Source: Arachidicoccus rhizosphaerae
GTDB taxonomy: Bacteria > Bacteroidota > Bacteroidia > Chitinophagales > Chitinophagaceae
Assembly: GCF_900107765.1 (NCBI RefSeq)
Contig: NZ_FNQY01000001.1
Span: forward strand, 496,001-560,000
DNA: 64,000 bases
Direction of reading: 5' to 3'
Below, one piece after another: positions 8,934-17,506 of the stretch (positions are counted from its first letter, which is position 1; the number at the start of each line of letters is the position of its first letter). A program made the position numbers and the translations under genes. The notes below the pieces were generated by a model that made no database searches, was not told where the DNA came from, and was given only the letters and a program-made list of their open reading frames with translations.

Positions 8934-9181
8934 TAATAGGTAAGTTGATCAATAAGTATTGAGTAGGTGAAGGTACTGAATTTATATCGTTGTGCTGCTA
9001 GACAGGATAATACATGTAGTCCTGTACAAAGATCAGGAACATTGCATGCTCTTCGCCTACCCCTCTTTTAGCCCCTTTATATTCAACAGTGTTTTTTGCT
9101 GAAGTATAGGCAATATTTTAACATTTTTGACTAATAGTTTATCAAAAAACAAATAAAATAAACTTATTGTGTTGTTTTTTG

Positions 9182-9189
9182 TATCTTTG
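9182..9189 (+). promoter_or_regulatory. -7 promoter element of the RloAB-like cassette
   Basis: TATCTTTG matches TAnnTTTG 23 bases before the ATPase start codon, within a strongly AT-rich stretch. No TTTG at the expected -33 spacing is evident. Confidence 0.55.
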
Positions 9190-9212
9190 TTACAAATATT
9201 GATTCAATTGTT

Positions 9213-10517
9213 ATGGTAATAGATTTTTCATTCAGTAATTATAGGTCCTTTAAAGATAATACAGAGTTTACTTTAAAAGCAGACTCTATTAAGTCCAAAA
9301 TTGATAATACGTTTGAGGTTGATTTCAATTCGGGCAATACTATTTCTCTTTTGAAGACCGCTGTTGTTTATGGTGCAAATGCAAGCGGCAAGAGTAATTT
9401 TATAAAAGCATTTCTTGCGTTTACTTGGCTAATTAAAAACTCGTATAAATTTGAATTGAACAAACAGCAAATTGAATGCTATGAACCCTTTGAGTTAGAC
9501 ATAAATACTCAGGATTCTCCAGTAAATTTTAAAATTTCATTTGCCATAGATGCAATTAAGTACGACTATGAGATTTCATTTAGTAAGCGCAAAATTGACT
9601 TTGAAAAATTAGATTTTTCACCTAAAGGCCAAACTTCAAATTTATTTGAAAGAGTGTTGTCGGAGGATAGCGATTACGATACCATTGAACTCGGAAAAAA
9701 TCTTGTGGATAAACGAATTCCTAAAAAGGTATTTAAAAATCAATTATATCTTTCGAAGTTTGGCATTGATACCCCTCACGATCAACTTACTACTGTCTAT
9801 AGATATTTAACTAATATTAATGTGTGGAATGCGTCCAATAAACGTACAATTAATGATTTGTCGAAAGAAATATCTGAGTTGATTGCTCAGCCAGAGAATG
9901 AAAAATTCAAAAACAGGTTGAGTAAATTAATTAGAATTTCAGATACAAAAATAGAAAGTATAAGCTCCAAGGAGCTTAAAAGAAAAAGTTTTAAACTGCC
10001 TGAGGAGCTTCCTGGGGAAATTGTAGATAAGTTTTACGAAAATAATAGAATCAGGACTTTTTCATATCATAAAGTTTTTGATGGAAAGGATGAAAAAGGG
10101 TTAAGGGAGTTTGACTTTAATGCGAAAGAGTCAACAGGGACAAAAGTTTTATTTGCTTTAGGCGGTAAAATTCTTAAAACCTTAGAAAATGGCGGTGTTG
10201 TGGTATTTGACGAATTAGATAATAGCTTGCATCCGAAACTATGTAAGTTTTTGATTAGGCTTTTTAATAGTAAAATTTCCAATCCTAAAAATGCACAGCT
10301 TATTTTTGCGACCCATGAAGTAACTCTTTTAGACAAAGATGTATTTAGAAAAGATCAAATTTGGTTTGCACAAAAAAACAAATTTGGTTGTTCAGAGTTG
10401 TATTGTGCCAATGAGTTTGAAGGGGTTAGAGATAATACCAATTTTGAACTTTGGTATAGAACAGGCAAATTTGGAGGAAATCCGAAAATTAAAGAAATAG
10501 AATTTATTTACGAGTAA
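9213..10517 (+). CDS. AAA_15/RloA-like ATPase, first gene of a defence-type pair
   Basis: A 434-residue SMC/OLD-like ATPase. The N-terminus IDFSFSNYRSFKD leads to Walker A GANASGKS (54-61); the middle (about 180-270) is helical and charged; Walker B VVVFDELDNSLHP carries D333-E334, and an H-loop ATHE (H368) follows. This arrangement is that of RloA and of the ATPase partners in AbiL and PARIS-like systems, where the ATPase senses infection and unleashes a toprim-type effector. The RloB-like gene starts 2 bases after its stop, so the two form an operon. The cassette is visibly more AT-rich than its flanks, suggesting acquisition by transfer. Function in defence is inferred from family and pairing. 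Confidence 0.85.
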   Translation: MVIDFSFSNYRSFKDNTEFTLKADSIKSKIDNTFEVDFNSGNTISLLKTAVVYGANASGKSNFIKAFLAFTWLIKNSYKFELNKQQIECYEPFELDINTQDSPVNFKISFAIDAIKYDYEISFSKRKIDFEKLDFSPKGQTSNLFERVLSEDSDYDTIELGKNLVDKRIPKKVFKNQLYLSKFGIDTPHDQLTTVYRYLTNINVWNASNKRTINDLSKEISELIAQPENEKFKNRLSKLIRISDTKIESISSKELKRKSFKLPEELPGEIVDKFYENNRIRTFSYHKVFDGKDEKGLREFDFNAKESTGTKVLFALGGKILKTLENGGVVVFDELDNSLHPKLCKFLIRLFNSKISNPKNAQLIFATHEVTLLDKDVFRKDQIWFAQKNKFGCSELYCANEFEGVRDNTNFELWYRTGKFGGNPKIKEIEFIYE

Positions 10518-10519
10518 AT

Positions 10520-11437
10520 ATGGCAAAGAAAAGAAAACCAGGGATTAGTATTTTCATTGCCTGCGAAGGAAGCAACACTGAACCATTGTACTTTGAAAAG
10601 CTCAAAGAAGTAATGGAAGACAATGATGATTATCCCTATGCTGTCACCGTTTATCCAGACAAAGACCTTGATAAGAACCCTAAAACAGATGCAGTTGGTT
10701 TAGTAAATGTTGCAATTGAACGGAAAGAGGAATTTGATGAATTATGGGTTGTTTTTGATAAGGACGGTTACACAAAACACAAGAAAGCATTTAATTTAGC
10801 TAAGGAGAACAAAATCAATGTCGCATTTTCAAGCATCTCATTTGAAATGTGGATCTTACTGCATTTTGAAAGAAATAATTATAGTTTCACAAAGTCCGCA
10901 AATATTATAAATGATAAGTTTTGTGATGGTGAGAAATATTTAGAAGATTATGCGAAATCTGGGGATTATAATCTTTATCCCAAAATACAAGACAAAAATC
11001 TTAAAGCCTTTGGAAATGCTTCGTGGTTGAGGAATTGGCTGAATTCAAATAACCCTCTATACACGATTTACGAAGTAAATCCTTATACAGATGTAGATAG
11101 TTTAGTAAAAAAACTTCTGTTACATGATTTTATTTATGAATACAGGGAAATAGGTCAAGGCTTGATTTTTAATGATATTGTAATAGTTGTTAATAATGTC
11201 AATGGCGAGTACGTAATCAGTATTACAAATTCGACCAATAGAAATTTGGTTTGGAATGAGTTTAGTTTTTATGATTCGGCAATGAATAAAGTAAAAATAA
11301 CTAATTCTATTATTCTTGTAGGAAATACCAGTGTAAATAATTTGGGTCAAATAAACGCAAGCCCCAAAGTATTTGTCGAGTTTGGGAACTTGAAATTAGA
11401 AGTAAATGGCATTTTACCTTTCGTAGAAGCTAGTTAA
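10520..11437 (+). CDS. RloB family protein (Toprim-like) with beta-rich C-terminal extension
   Basis: A 305-residue protein. Residues 1 to about 205 match RloB: the Toprim-type glutamate motif ACEGSNTEPLYF (E16, E21), the DxD motif VVFDKDGY (D80, D82), and the SISFEMWILLHF segment. RloB is the second component of RloAB and the AbiLii part of AbiL abortive infection; the acidic residues suggest metal-dependent nucleic-acid cleavage. RloB proteins are typically near 200 residues; here about 95 more follow, with alternating hydrophobic residues (DIVIVVNN...EYVISITNSTN...ASPKVFVEFGNLKLEVNG) that look like a beta sandwich. The extension is not recognised. It starts 2 bases after the ATPase gene. 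Confidence 0.85.
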   Translation: MAKKRKPGISIFIACEGSNTEPLYFEKLKEVMEDNDDYPYAVTVYPDKDLDKNPKTDAVGLVNVAIERKEEFDELWVVFDKDGYTKHKKAFNLAKENKINVAFSSISFEMWILLHFERNNYSFTKSANIINDKFCDGEKYLEDYAKSGDYNLYPKIQDKNLKAFGNASWLRNWLNSNNPLYTIYEVNPYTDVDSLVKKLLLHDFIYEYREIGQGLIFNDIVIVVNNVNGEYVISITNSTNRNLVWNEFSFYDSAMNKVKITNSIILVGNTSVNNLGQINASPKVFVEFGNLKLEVNGILPFVEAS

Positions 11438-11587
11438 TATTAAATGCGATTTCTCAAGTCCTAAATTATTAAAGAAACCAAAATCTTATTTGCAGCGCAA
11501 GGCTGGATCTTAGGGCAGGAAATGGAAATTACAGCTTTGCAGTGACTAAAAATTAATACCAATTGGAATAACAAAAATTATAAGACG

Positions 11588-12685
11588 ATGAAGCGTTATA
11601 TCAAAAAAGTTCTAGGCTTCGGTTTTATCATGATGGCTATTTTAGCCAGCATCAATTCTGCAAGTAAATCAAAAAGTGAGGTTTTGCCCGCCGTGGGTAG
11701 CGGAACCACCGGTTCCGGGACAAATTCACCATCTGAAATTGATACAACCTTTTTCAAAGGAGCAGACATCAGTTGGTTGCCTCAGATGGAAGCTACCGGA
11801 TTTAAATTTTATGATGAAAATGGAAAGGCGGCAGATTGCCTGGATATATTAAAGGATAACGGTATAAATGCCATCCGGTTAAGAGTATTTGTCCATCCCT
11901 CAGATGATAAGATCAGCGGGCATTGCTCAACCGCCGAAACCCTGGCCCTTGCAAAAAGGTGCTTGGCCAAAGGTTTTAAAATCATGATTGATTTTCATTA
12001 CAGCGACTCCTGGGCTGATCCCTCTCACCAGAACAAACCCGCAGTCTGGCAAAATGACGACCTTACTACGCTGTTACAGGATGTATATGATTATACCTAT
12101 CATGTTCTGGATACATTAAAAAGTCAGGGAGTGACACCTACCTGGGTACAAGTGGGCAATGAGATCACAGGCGGTATGCTCTGGCCTACCGGCAGTACGG
12201 ATAACTGGCCTGCGCTGTCAAAACTCTTGAATAAAGGCTATGCTGCTACAAAGGCAGTTGATCCATCCATAAAAGTAATCGTACACATTGATCAGGGCAA
12301 TAACAATAGCAGATCCAGATGGTTTTATGACTCTGCCAAGGCCAATAACGTCAATTATGATATTATCGGTCTTTCTTATTATCCCTTCTGGCTCAATCAG
12401 GATTATACTGAGAATGTAAATGATTTAAATAATAATTTAAATGATATGGTCAGCCGTTATAATAAGCCCGTAATGGTGGTGGAAGTGGGCGGGGCAGATA
12501 TGGCCGTTCAAAATACCTATGATATGCTAAAGGCCGTAATTAAAACAACTGCAGCAGTTCCCGGAAATCGGGGGCTGGGTGTTTTTTACTGGGAGCCTGA
12601 AGGAGCCCGCAGCTGGAGTGAGTATAAGCTGAGCTGCTGGCAGTCTGATGGAAAACCTACAAAAGCCTTGTCTGCTTTTAAATAA
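11588..12685 (+). CDS. Arabinogalactan endo-beta-1,4-galactanase, glycoside hydrolase family 53
   Basis: A 365-residue secreted enzyme. An N-terminal signal segment (about 1-25) is followed by a short Ser/Thr/Gly linker and a TIM-barrel GH53 domain from FFKGADISWLPQ onward. The catalytic acid is E192 (VGNEITGGMLWP) and the nucleophile E299 (VMVVEVGG); MIDFHYSDSWADP is another GH53 hallmark. It hydrolyses beta-1,4-galactan side chains of type I arabinogalactan/pectin outside the cytoplasm. Unlike many Bacteroidota GH53 genes it has no SusC/SusD partner alongside; the neighbours are the RloAB-like cassette and a desaturase. Confidence 0.95.
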   Translation: MKRYIKKVLGFGFIMMAILASINSASKSKSEVLPAVGSGTTGSGTNSPSEIDTTFFKGADISWLPQMEATGFKFYDENGKAADCLDILKDNGINAIRLRVFVHPSDDKISGHCSTAETLALAKRCLAKGFKIMIDFHYSDSWADPSHQNKPAVWQNDDLTTLLQDVYDYTYHVLDTLKSQGVTPTWVQVGNEITGGMLWPTGSTDNWPALSKLLNKGYAATKAVDPSIKVIVHIDQGNNNSRSRWFYDSAKANNVNYDIIGLSYYPFWLNQDYTENVNDLNNNLNDMVSRYNKPVMVVEVGGADMAVQNTYDMLKAVIKTTAAVPGNRGLGVFYWEPEGARSWSEYKLSCWQSDGKPTKALSAFK

Positions 12686-12822
12686 AAGGGAGGAACAGAC
12701 GGATGATAAAAGGAAGGGGGGTAGCCTAAGTCGCTCTTCCTACCCCGGCTGTTTAATTAGTGCCCAACAGGGGTTGCCTTCGGTCTGTTATCATGACCTT
12801 GGAACAGGCCACTGAGGCCATT

Positions 12823-13923
12823 TTACAATTCTCCGGTTGTAAATAAATTATGTTCCAGGCCGTTTTTTTTCAGCAGCCGGTAGTGACTTCTGATGGCATT
12901 ATAAAAAGGGTAATTAATGTAAGGCAGGTTGTTATCTCTGGCATATTTCCGGATAATTCTGGTGATGGCCGGATAATAACTATGAGAGATTCCGGGAAAT
13001 AAATGGTGGGCGACATGCAGGCTAAAGCCGCCATATAAATAATTGATCACCTTGCTGTCTGTGCTGAAGTCCTTAGTCACAGACAGCTGGTGACCAAACC
13101 AGGTATTATGGATTTGACCATCAGGGGCCGGCGTTGGGAAAACAGCGTGTTCATCTACATGCGTAGAAAGAAGTGCAACTGCTCCAAAACTGCTGGCGAC
13201 CACATGCATTACCAGCCAACCCAGTAAGATCATGTGTGCTGGTTGATCAAGCAGGTCCAAAGGCGCTCCTATAAGCAGCAACAAATTCAATACTTTAAAG
13301 AAAAATAATTTGAAATATTCCATCTTTGGGATACGGACAACTCTTTTCAGGTAGTTATCCCTTGTTGAGAAAAAATCTTTAAAGTCTCTTATGTAAAGCC
13401 AGTTGAGGGTATATAAAGAATAAAGAAACCACATATAGATATGCTGGTATCTATGTACCGGCAGCCATTTGGCCGTCGGGTGAATTCTTGCCAGATCGCT
13501 TTGTTTGACATCAATATCCCAGTGCGCGATATTGGGATAAGGATGATGGAGCAGTAAATGGCGTTTACGCCAGATAAAGCTGTTGCTGCCAAAAAGTTCC
13601 AGTATATAGCAAAACCTGTGATTGGCTTTTGAGGAAGTAAAAAGTGCATTATGAGCAGCGTCATGAAATCCGTTTAGAAATATAAGAAACATCATCAGGC
13701 CGCAAACTGCGTAACAGGCAAACAAAGCCCAGGTATGATTACCCCAAAGGAATATGCCCAGATAACTGATTCCGTAAACTGCCAGAAAAATGAAGACTTT
13801 ATAAATACCCATTCTTACCAGACCTGGCTTTTGTTTTACCAGGGTATGCACTTCCTCTGCGATGGCTTTGAAGATATCTTCTTTAGGAGCTTTCTCAAAT
13901 ATGGGTTTAGGTAAATTTGCCAT
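12823..13923 (-). CDS. Membrane fatty acid (acyl-CoA/acyl-lipid) desaturase
   Basis: A 366-residue integral membrane desaturase with the three histidine clusters that hold the di-iron centre: HDAAHN (near 107), HLLLHH (near 142) and HVAHH (near 306). Four hydrophobic segments flank them. The third box begins with His rather than the Gln of front-end desaturases, and there is no fused cytochrome b5, so it resembles bacterial DesA3/linoleoyl-CoA-desaturase-like enzymes; regiospecificity cannot be read from sequence. It introduces a double bond into membrane fatty acyl chains using O2. The upstream region carries a near-perfect 20-bp palindrome overlapping its likely -33 box. Confidence 0.9.
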   Translation of the reverse strand: MANLPKPIFEKAPKEDIFKAIAEEVHTLVKQKPGLVRMGIYKVFIFLAVYGISYLGIFLWGNHTWALFACYAVCGLMMFLIFLNGFHDAAHNALFTSSKANHRFCYILELFGSNSFIWRKRHLLLHHPYPNIAHWDIDVKQSDLARIHPTAKWLPVHRYQHIYMWFLYSLYTLNWLYIRDFKDFFSTRDNYLKRVVRIPKMEYFKLFFFKVLNLLLLIGAPLDLLDQPAHMILLGWLVMHVVASSFGAVALLSTHVDEHAVFPTPAPDGQIHNTWFGHQLSVTKDFSTDSKVINYLYGGFSLHVAHHLFPGISHSYYPAITRIIRKYARDNNLPYINYPFYNAIRSHYRLLKKNGLEHNLFTTGEL

Positions 13924-14007
13924 ATGCTATTAAAGACGAATAGGTTCAGGCTCACCTCCAGTAAGAGGAGGGAACCGCTTAATGGGATACTAATTTACGT
14001 AAGAACA

Positions 14008-14039
14008 TAAAGGTAAAAAAAAGAAAACAATTAAACAAA
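14008..14039 (-). promoter_or_regulatory. Candidate promoter of the desaturase gene
   Basis: On the minus strand TACCTTTA (one mismatch to TAnnTTTG) at 14008-14015 and TTTG at 14036-14039 are 20 bases apart. The -33 part lies inside the palindrome at 14031-14050, so a bound regulator would block it. Confidence 0.4.
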
Positions 14040-14050
14040 CGTTTGATTAA
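14031..14050. promoter_or_regulatory. Palindromic operator candidate TTAAACAAACGTTTGATTAA
   Basis: A 20-bp inverted repeat with 9 of 10 pairs matching and a CG centre, the shape of LacI-family operators (also compatible with TetR-type sites). The same core, as a perfect 16-bp palindrome, lies in the lpxA leader at 38987-39002. A second palindrome (14045-14063) with arms GATTAACA/TGTTAATC overlaps it. Confidence 0.5.
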
Positions 14051-14117
14051 CATTTTGTTAATCTACGTTGAATTTGAATCATTTAATAAAGATTGTTGCC
14101 AAAATTTCTATTTATTT

Positions 14118-14147
14118 TTTGTAGGTGCCTTTTGGATTGTAAATTTG
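14118..14147 (+). promoter_or_regulatory. Promoter of mqo
   Basis: TTTG (14118-14121) and TAAATTTG (14140-14147) with 18 bases between them fit the Bacteroidota -33/-7 consensus. The start codon lies 35 bases downstream of the -7 box. Confidence 0.7.
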
Positions 14148-14181
14148 TACACATCCAGAGGTAATATAGAAAAAAATTATA

Positions 14182-15678
14182 ATGAATAGTAATAGTAATC
14201 CGGATATCATATTGATTGGCGCAGGCATTATGAGTGCAACATTAGGATCCATGCTTAATCAATTGATGCCCAGTGCAACCATAGAGATTTATGAACGCCT
14301 AAATCAAATTGCTCAGGAAAGTTCAGATGCCTGGAATAATGCAGGGACAGGTCATTCCGCTCTTTGTGAACTCAATTATACACCGGAACTTGCTGATGGA
14401 ACGATTGACGCCACCAAAGCCTTACGGGTAGCCGAACAATTTGAACTGTCTAAACAATACTGGGCTTATTTATCCGAATCCAAACTATTAAAAGATCCAA
14501 AGGACTTTATCTCCCCGATTCCGCATATGAGTTTTGTATGGGGCAGCGAAAATGTCAGCTTCTTAAAGAAGCGCTACGACAAGTTGCAGACCTATAACCT
14601 GTTTAAAGGGATGCAGTTTTCTGATAATCAGGAGCAGCTGAAAAAATGGATCCCCCTCATTATGCAGGACAGAGATCCGAGTCAGCCTGTTGCAGCCACT
14701 AAAATGGATATAGGAACGGATGTTAATTTTGGATCTCTGGCCAGACAGATGATTGAATATCTGAGTCATACAGCCGGCGTAAAATTATTTACCGGCCAGG
14801 AAGTAACAAATCTGAAAAAACAATCTGATGGCAGCTGGCAATTAAAAATAAAGGATCTGGCAAGCGGGGAAATCAAAAAGACGACCGCAAAATTTGTATT
14901 TATCGGTGCCGGCGGCGGAGCGCTGCCTTTACTGGAAAAATCAAAAATACCAGAAGGAAAGGGTTTTGGGGGATTCCCGGCCAGCGGACAATGGCTGAGA
15001 TGTACCAATCCGGATATCATTAAACAACACGAGGCAAAAGTATACGGTAAACCTGCCGTTGGTGCGCCACCGATGAGCGATCCGCATTTAGATACCAGAA
15101 TGATTAATGGGGAAAGAGCCTTATTATTCGGGCCATTTGCCGGTTTCTCCTCTAAATTTTTAAAGAACGGTTCTTATTGGGATCTGCCTTTATCTATTAA
15201 ATGGAGCAATCTATGGCCTATGATTAAAGTCGGACTGACCAATTTTGCCTTACTCAAATACCTGATCCAGCAAATCAAACAATCGCCTGCCGACAGAGTC
15301 AATGCACTCAGAAAATTCTATATCAATGCAGACGGCAAAGACTGGGAGCTGGAAATTGCCGGACAGCGCGTCCAGGTAATTAAAAAAGACCCTAAAAAGG
15401 GCGGTATTTTACAGTTTGGAACCGAGGTTGTCACCAGTGCGGACGGCTCTATATCGGCTCTGCTGGGTGCATCTCCAGGTGCTTCCACCTCGGTGCCGAT
15501 TATGCTTGAGCTTATCCAGCGCTGTTTCCCTAAAGAGTTTCAGTCAGAAGCCTGGCAGAGCAAATTAAAAAAGATGGTGCCCACCTTTGGTGAGTCCTTA
15601 GAAAAACGTCCGGATCTTTGTCAGCAAATGAGGTCCTGGACCAGTGAAGCGCTGCAGCTGAACCGTGAAATTGCCTGA
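14182..15678 (+). CDS. mqo: Malate:quinone oxidoreductase
   Basis: A 498-residue FAD-dependent peripheral membrane enzyme that oxidises malate to oxaloacetate and passes electrons to the quinone pool, an alternative to NAD-dependent malate dehydrogenase in the TCA cycle. The N-terminal dinucleotide motif is IGAGIMSATLGSML (G13, G15, S18), followed by IYERLNQIAQESSDAWNNAGTGHS, and the C-terminal SPGASTSVPIMLELI loop; all are characteristic of Mqo. Length is the family norm. It has its own promoter and ends at the hairpin at 15731. Confidence 0.97.
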   Translation: MNSNSNPDIILIGAGIMSATLGSMLNQLMPSATIEIYERLNQIAQESSDAWNNAGTGHSALCELNYTPELADGTIDATKALRVAEQFELSKQYWAYLSESKLLKDPKDFISPIPHMSFVWGSENVSFLKKRYDKLQTYNLFKGMQFSDNQEQLKKWIPLIMQDRDPSQPVAATKMDIGTDVNFGSLARQMIEYLSHTAGVKLFTGQEVTNLKKQSDGSWQLKIKDLASGEIKKTTAKFVFIGAGGGALPLLEKSKIPEGKGFGGFPASGQWLRCTNPDIIKQHEAKVYGKPAVGAPPMSDPHLDTRMINGERALLFGPFAGFSSKFLKNGSYWDLPLSIKWSNLWPMIKVGLTNFALLKYLIQQIKQSPADRVNALRKFYINADGKDWELEIAGQRVQVIKKDPKKGGILQFGTEVVTSADGSISALLGASPGASTSVPIMLELIQRCFPKEFQSEAWQSKLKKMVPTFGESLEKRPDLCQQMRSWTSEALQLNREIA

Positions 15679-15730
15679 CAGACAGTATTATACAAGCATC
15701 CTCCATCCGGAGATGGTATATAAAAAGAAC

Positions 15731-15765
15731 AAAAGCAGTATGACATACCGGTCATACTGCTTTTT
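15731..15765. terminator. Terminator between mqo and the FNT gene
   Basis: A perfect 14-bp stem (15731-15744 with 15751-15764), 6-base loop, and A/T runs at both ends. It can serve the two convergent genes. Confidence 0.85.
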
Positions 15766-15816
15766 ACTGTAAAGGAAAGGTGTTACTATCTGTGTCCTTC
15801 CTTAGTATATACGCTA

Positions 15817-16692
15817 TTAATTCATAGCGTTTGATTGTACTTGCTCCAGTGTCATGTTACTTTCCTGGTCTTCAGCCTGCCATTCAGGTGTTTTGCTCTT
15901 TTTCCCTTTTTTAATGCTGTAGGTCACATATAAGGCCAGTGCTGTACACAAGGCGCCGCCAACCATATTGCCAAGTGTGACAGGAATCTGGTTATAAATC
16001 CACCAGTCAGCAATGGAGATTTTTGCACCCAGCAGCATACCGGCTGGTATCAGAAACATATTGACCACGGCGTGTTCATATCCCTGGGCGAAAAATATCA
16101 GAATGGGTATCCAGGCCCCAAGGATCTTCCCCCCGGCTGAGTTGGAGGCGAAAGCCATGACTACGGCAGTTGTTACCATCCAGTTACATAGGACCGCTTT
16201 TGTAAAGGCCGTGATGGTGCCGTCAAAGCCAAATTCAGCGTAATGAAGCGTCTTGCCTTCAGCCGCTTTAATAATTGCAGTGGCCAGGGGCGAGTCCGGC
16301 GTGTGTCCCAAATTGGTAATGGATACCCAGAAAAGCAGGGCATACAGCAATCCGCCGATCAGATTACCCAAGTAGACGAGACCCAGATTTTTTATCATAT
16401 CCGAGAAACGAATCTGTTTATCATACAGGGCAGCAGGCAAAACGGCAAAGCTTCCGGTTACCAGCTCCAGCCCTAAAATAATGACAATGACAAAACAGGC
16501 CGGGAAGAGCAGGGCGCCTACGATGCCAAGACCCGTCTGAACAATCCCGGTAAAAGCCAGCGAGGTGCCAATGCCCAGCAGCCCCCCGGAGAGCATACCC
16601 CGGATCAATAAATCTTTAGCGCTTAAGTTGGTTTTGTTGATGCCCGCACTGATCATGGCGCTGATAACTTCTGTTGGTTTATTATATTCCAT
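15817..16692 (-). CDS. Formate/nitrite transporter (FNT) family channel
   Basis: A 291-residue inner-membrane protein with six hydrophobic helices in the FNT arrangement: GMLSGGLLGIGTSLAF (helix 1), LELVTGSFAVLPAALY (the omega-loop region after helix 2), NLIGGLLYALLFW, CNWMVTTAVVMAF, and GYEHAVVNMFLIPAGML carrying the central pore histidine. FNT channels move formate, nitrite or hydrosulfide; substrate cannot be set by sequence reading. The hydrophilic C-terminal tail (about 250-291) is charged. It is followed upstream by a 151-residue secreted protein gene on the same strand, with 24 bases between them, forming a likely operon. Confidence 0.92.
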   Translation of the reverse strand: MEYNKPTEVISAMISAGINKTNLSAKDLLIRGMLSGGLLGIGTSLAFTGIVQTGLGIVGALLFPACFVIVIILGLELVTGSFAVLPAALYDKQIRFSDMIKNLGLVYLGNLIGGLLYALLFWVSITNLGHTPDSPLATAIIKAAEGKTLHYAEFGFDGTITAFTKAVLCNWMVTTAVVMAFASNSAGGKILGAWIPILIFFAQGYEHAVVNMFLIPAGMLLGAKISIADWWIYNQIPVTLGNMVGGALCTALALYVTYSIKKGKKSKTPEWQAEDQESNMTLEQVQSNAMN

Positions 16693-16716
16693 ATGGTTTA
16701 ATTTAAATTGAAGAGA

Positions 16717-17172
16717 TTAAAATTTATAGCCAATGCCAACCCCAAGATTCCATTTCCCATCCGCGGAAGCTGTTTTGGCATCATAAAATACCGGAATCTG
16801 GATGACTAAATGTTTGAAGCTGGATGTGATGCCAAAGCCGGTAGACGGCACGATGGAAGAATTCTTTTTAGCACCTTCCGCTACTTTATCTTCCTTGATA
16901 CGTACCGCAGGAAACAAACCCAGTGCAATAGAGCAGGGTTTCATGGACCATTTAATAGAGGGGCCGCCAAAATCTGCATATCCGCCATGACCTACATATC
17001 CGGCGACGATCATCCCATCCCATAAGGAAAGTTTGGGGCTGCCCGCGCTTTGCGCATTCGTGTGATGACTGAAAAGCAGCAGGCATAGGGCAAGAGAAAG
17101 GCTTACAAAGCCTTGAGGTTTACATACACCCGTTTTTAACATGTTTTGTTTTTTGTTTTTTTTAATTCGCAT
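16717..17172 (-). CDS. Small secreted, probably outer-membrane beta protein of unknown function
   Basis: A 151-residue protein with an N-terminal signal peptide (hydrophobic core FVSLSLALCLLLF, likely cleavage after HTNAQS) and a mature part of about 110 residues rich in Gly and alternating hydrophobic residues, ending in GVGIGYKF. A C-terminal aromatic after a beta strand is typical of outer-membrane proteins, although the protein is short for a full barrel. A second Met at residue 11 (17142) would give a more usual signal peptide and is an equally good start. It is the promoter-proximal gene of a likely two-gene operon with the FNT channel; a role in passage of the same anion is conceivable but unproven. 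Confidence 0.65.
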   Translation of the reverse strand: MRIKKNKKQNMLKTGVCKPQGFVSLSLALCLLLFSHHTNAQSAGSPKLSLWDGMIVAGYVGHGGYADFGGPSIKWSMKPCSIALGLFPAVRIKEDKVAEGAKKNSSIVPSTGFGITSSFKHLVIQIPVFYDAKTASADGKWNLGVGIGYKF

Positions 17173-17506
17173 TTGTTTAATGATTGTTTTTGAGCCGTGA
17201 TTGATAAATGGAGCTTTTTGAATATTTATAGTAAAGCAATAAATTTTTAATACATTAAAATTAAAACTATATTTATTAAATATTTAAATTGTAATAAAAA
17301 TAGACAACTAAATCATTTAATATGCCATAAAAATAAAATTACTAATTCAAAATATGTGTTAGTTTGTATATAATTATTGTATAATAAAATATATAATATA
17401 ATGAATTTTTAATTTATAGGGGCATATGTTGTGGAGGGCAACGGTATAATTTGTATATTGGGTAGCTTTTTAAAATATACTGAGCGACAACTTTCCAAAT
17501 ACATAT
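17173..17506. other. AT-rich intergenic region between two divergent genes
   Basis: About 330 bases, very AT-rich, holding the 5' regions of the FNT operon (leftward) and of the lyase gene (rightward). No complete -33/-7 pair, repeat or small gene is convincing. A 66-codon frame overlapping the lyase start is not taken as a gene. Confidence 0.6.

Noticed and set aside
12718-12746. Possible terminator between the GH53 and desaturase genes
   Set aside because: A 7-bp stem GGGGTAG/CTACCCC but with no T run on either side; too weak to call.
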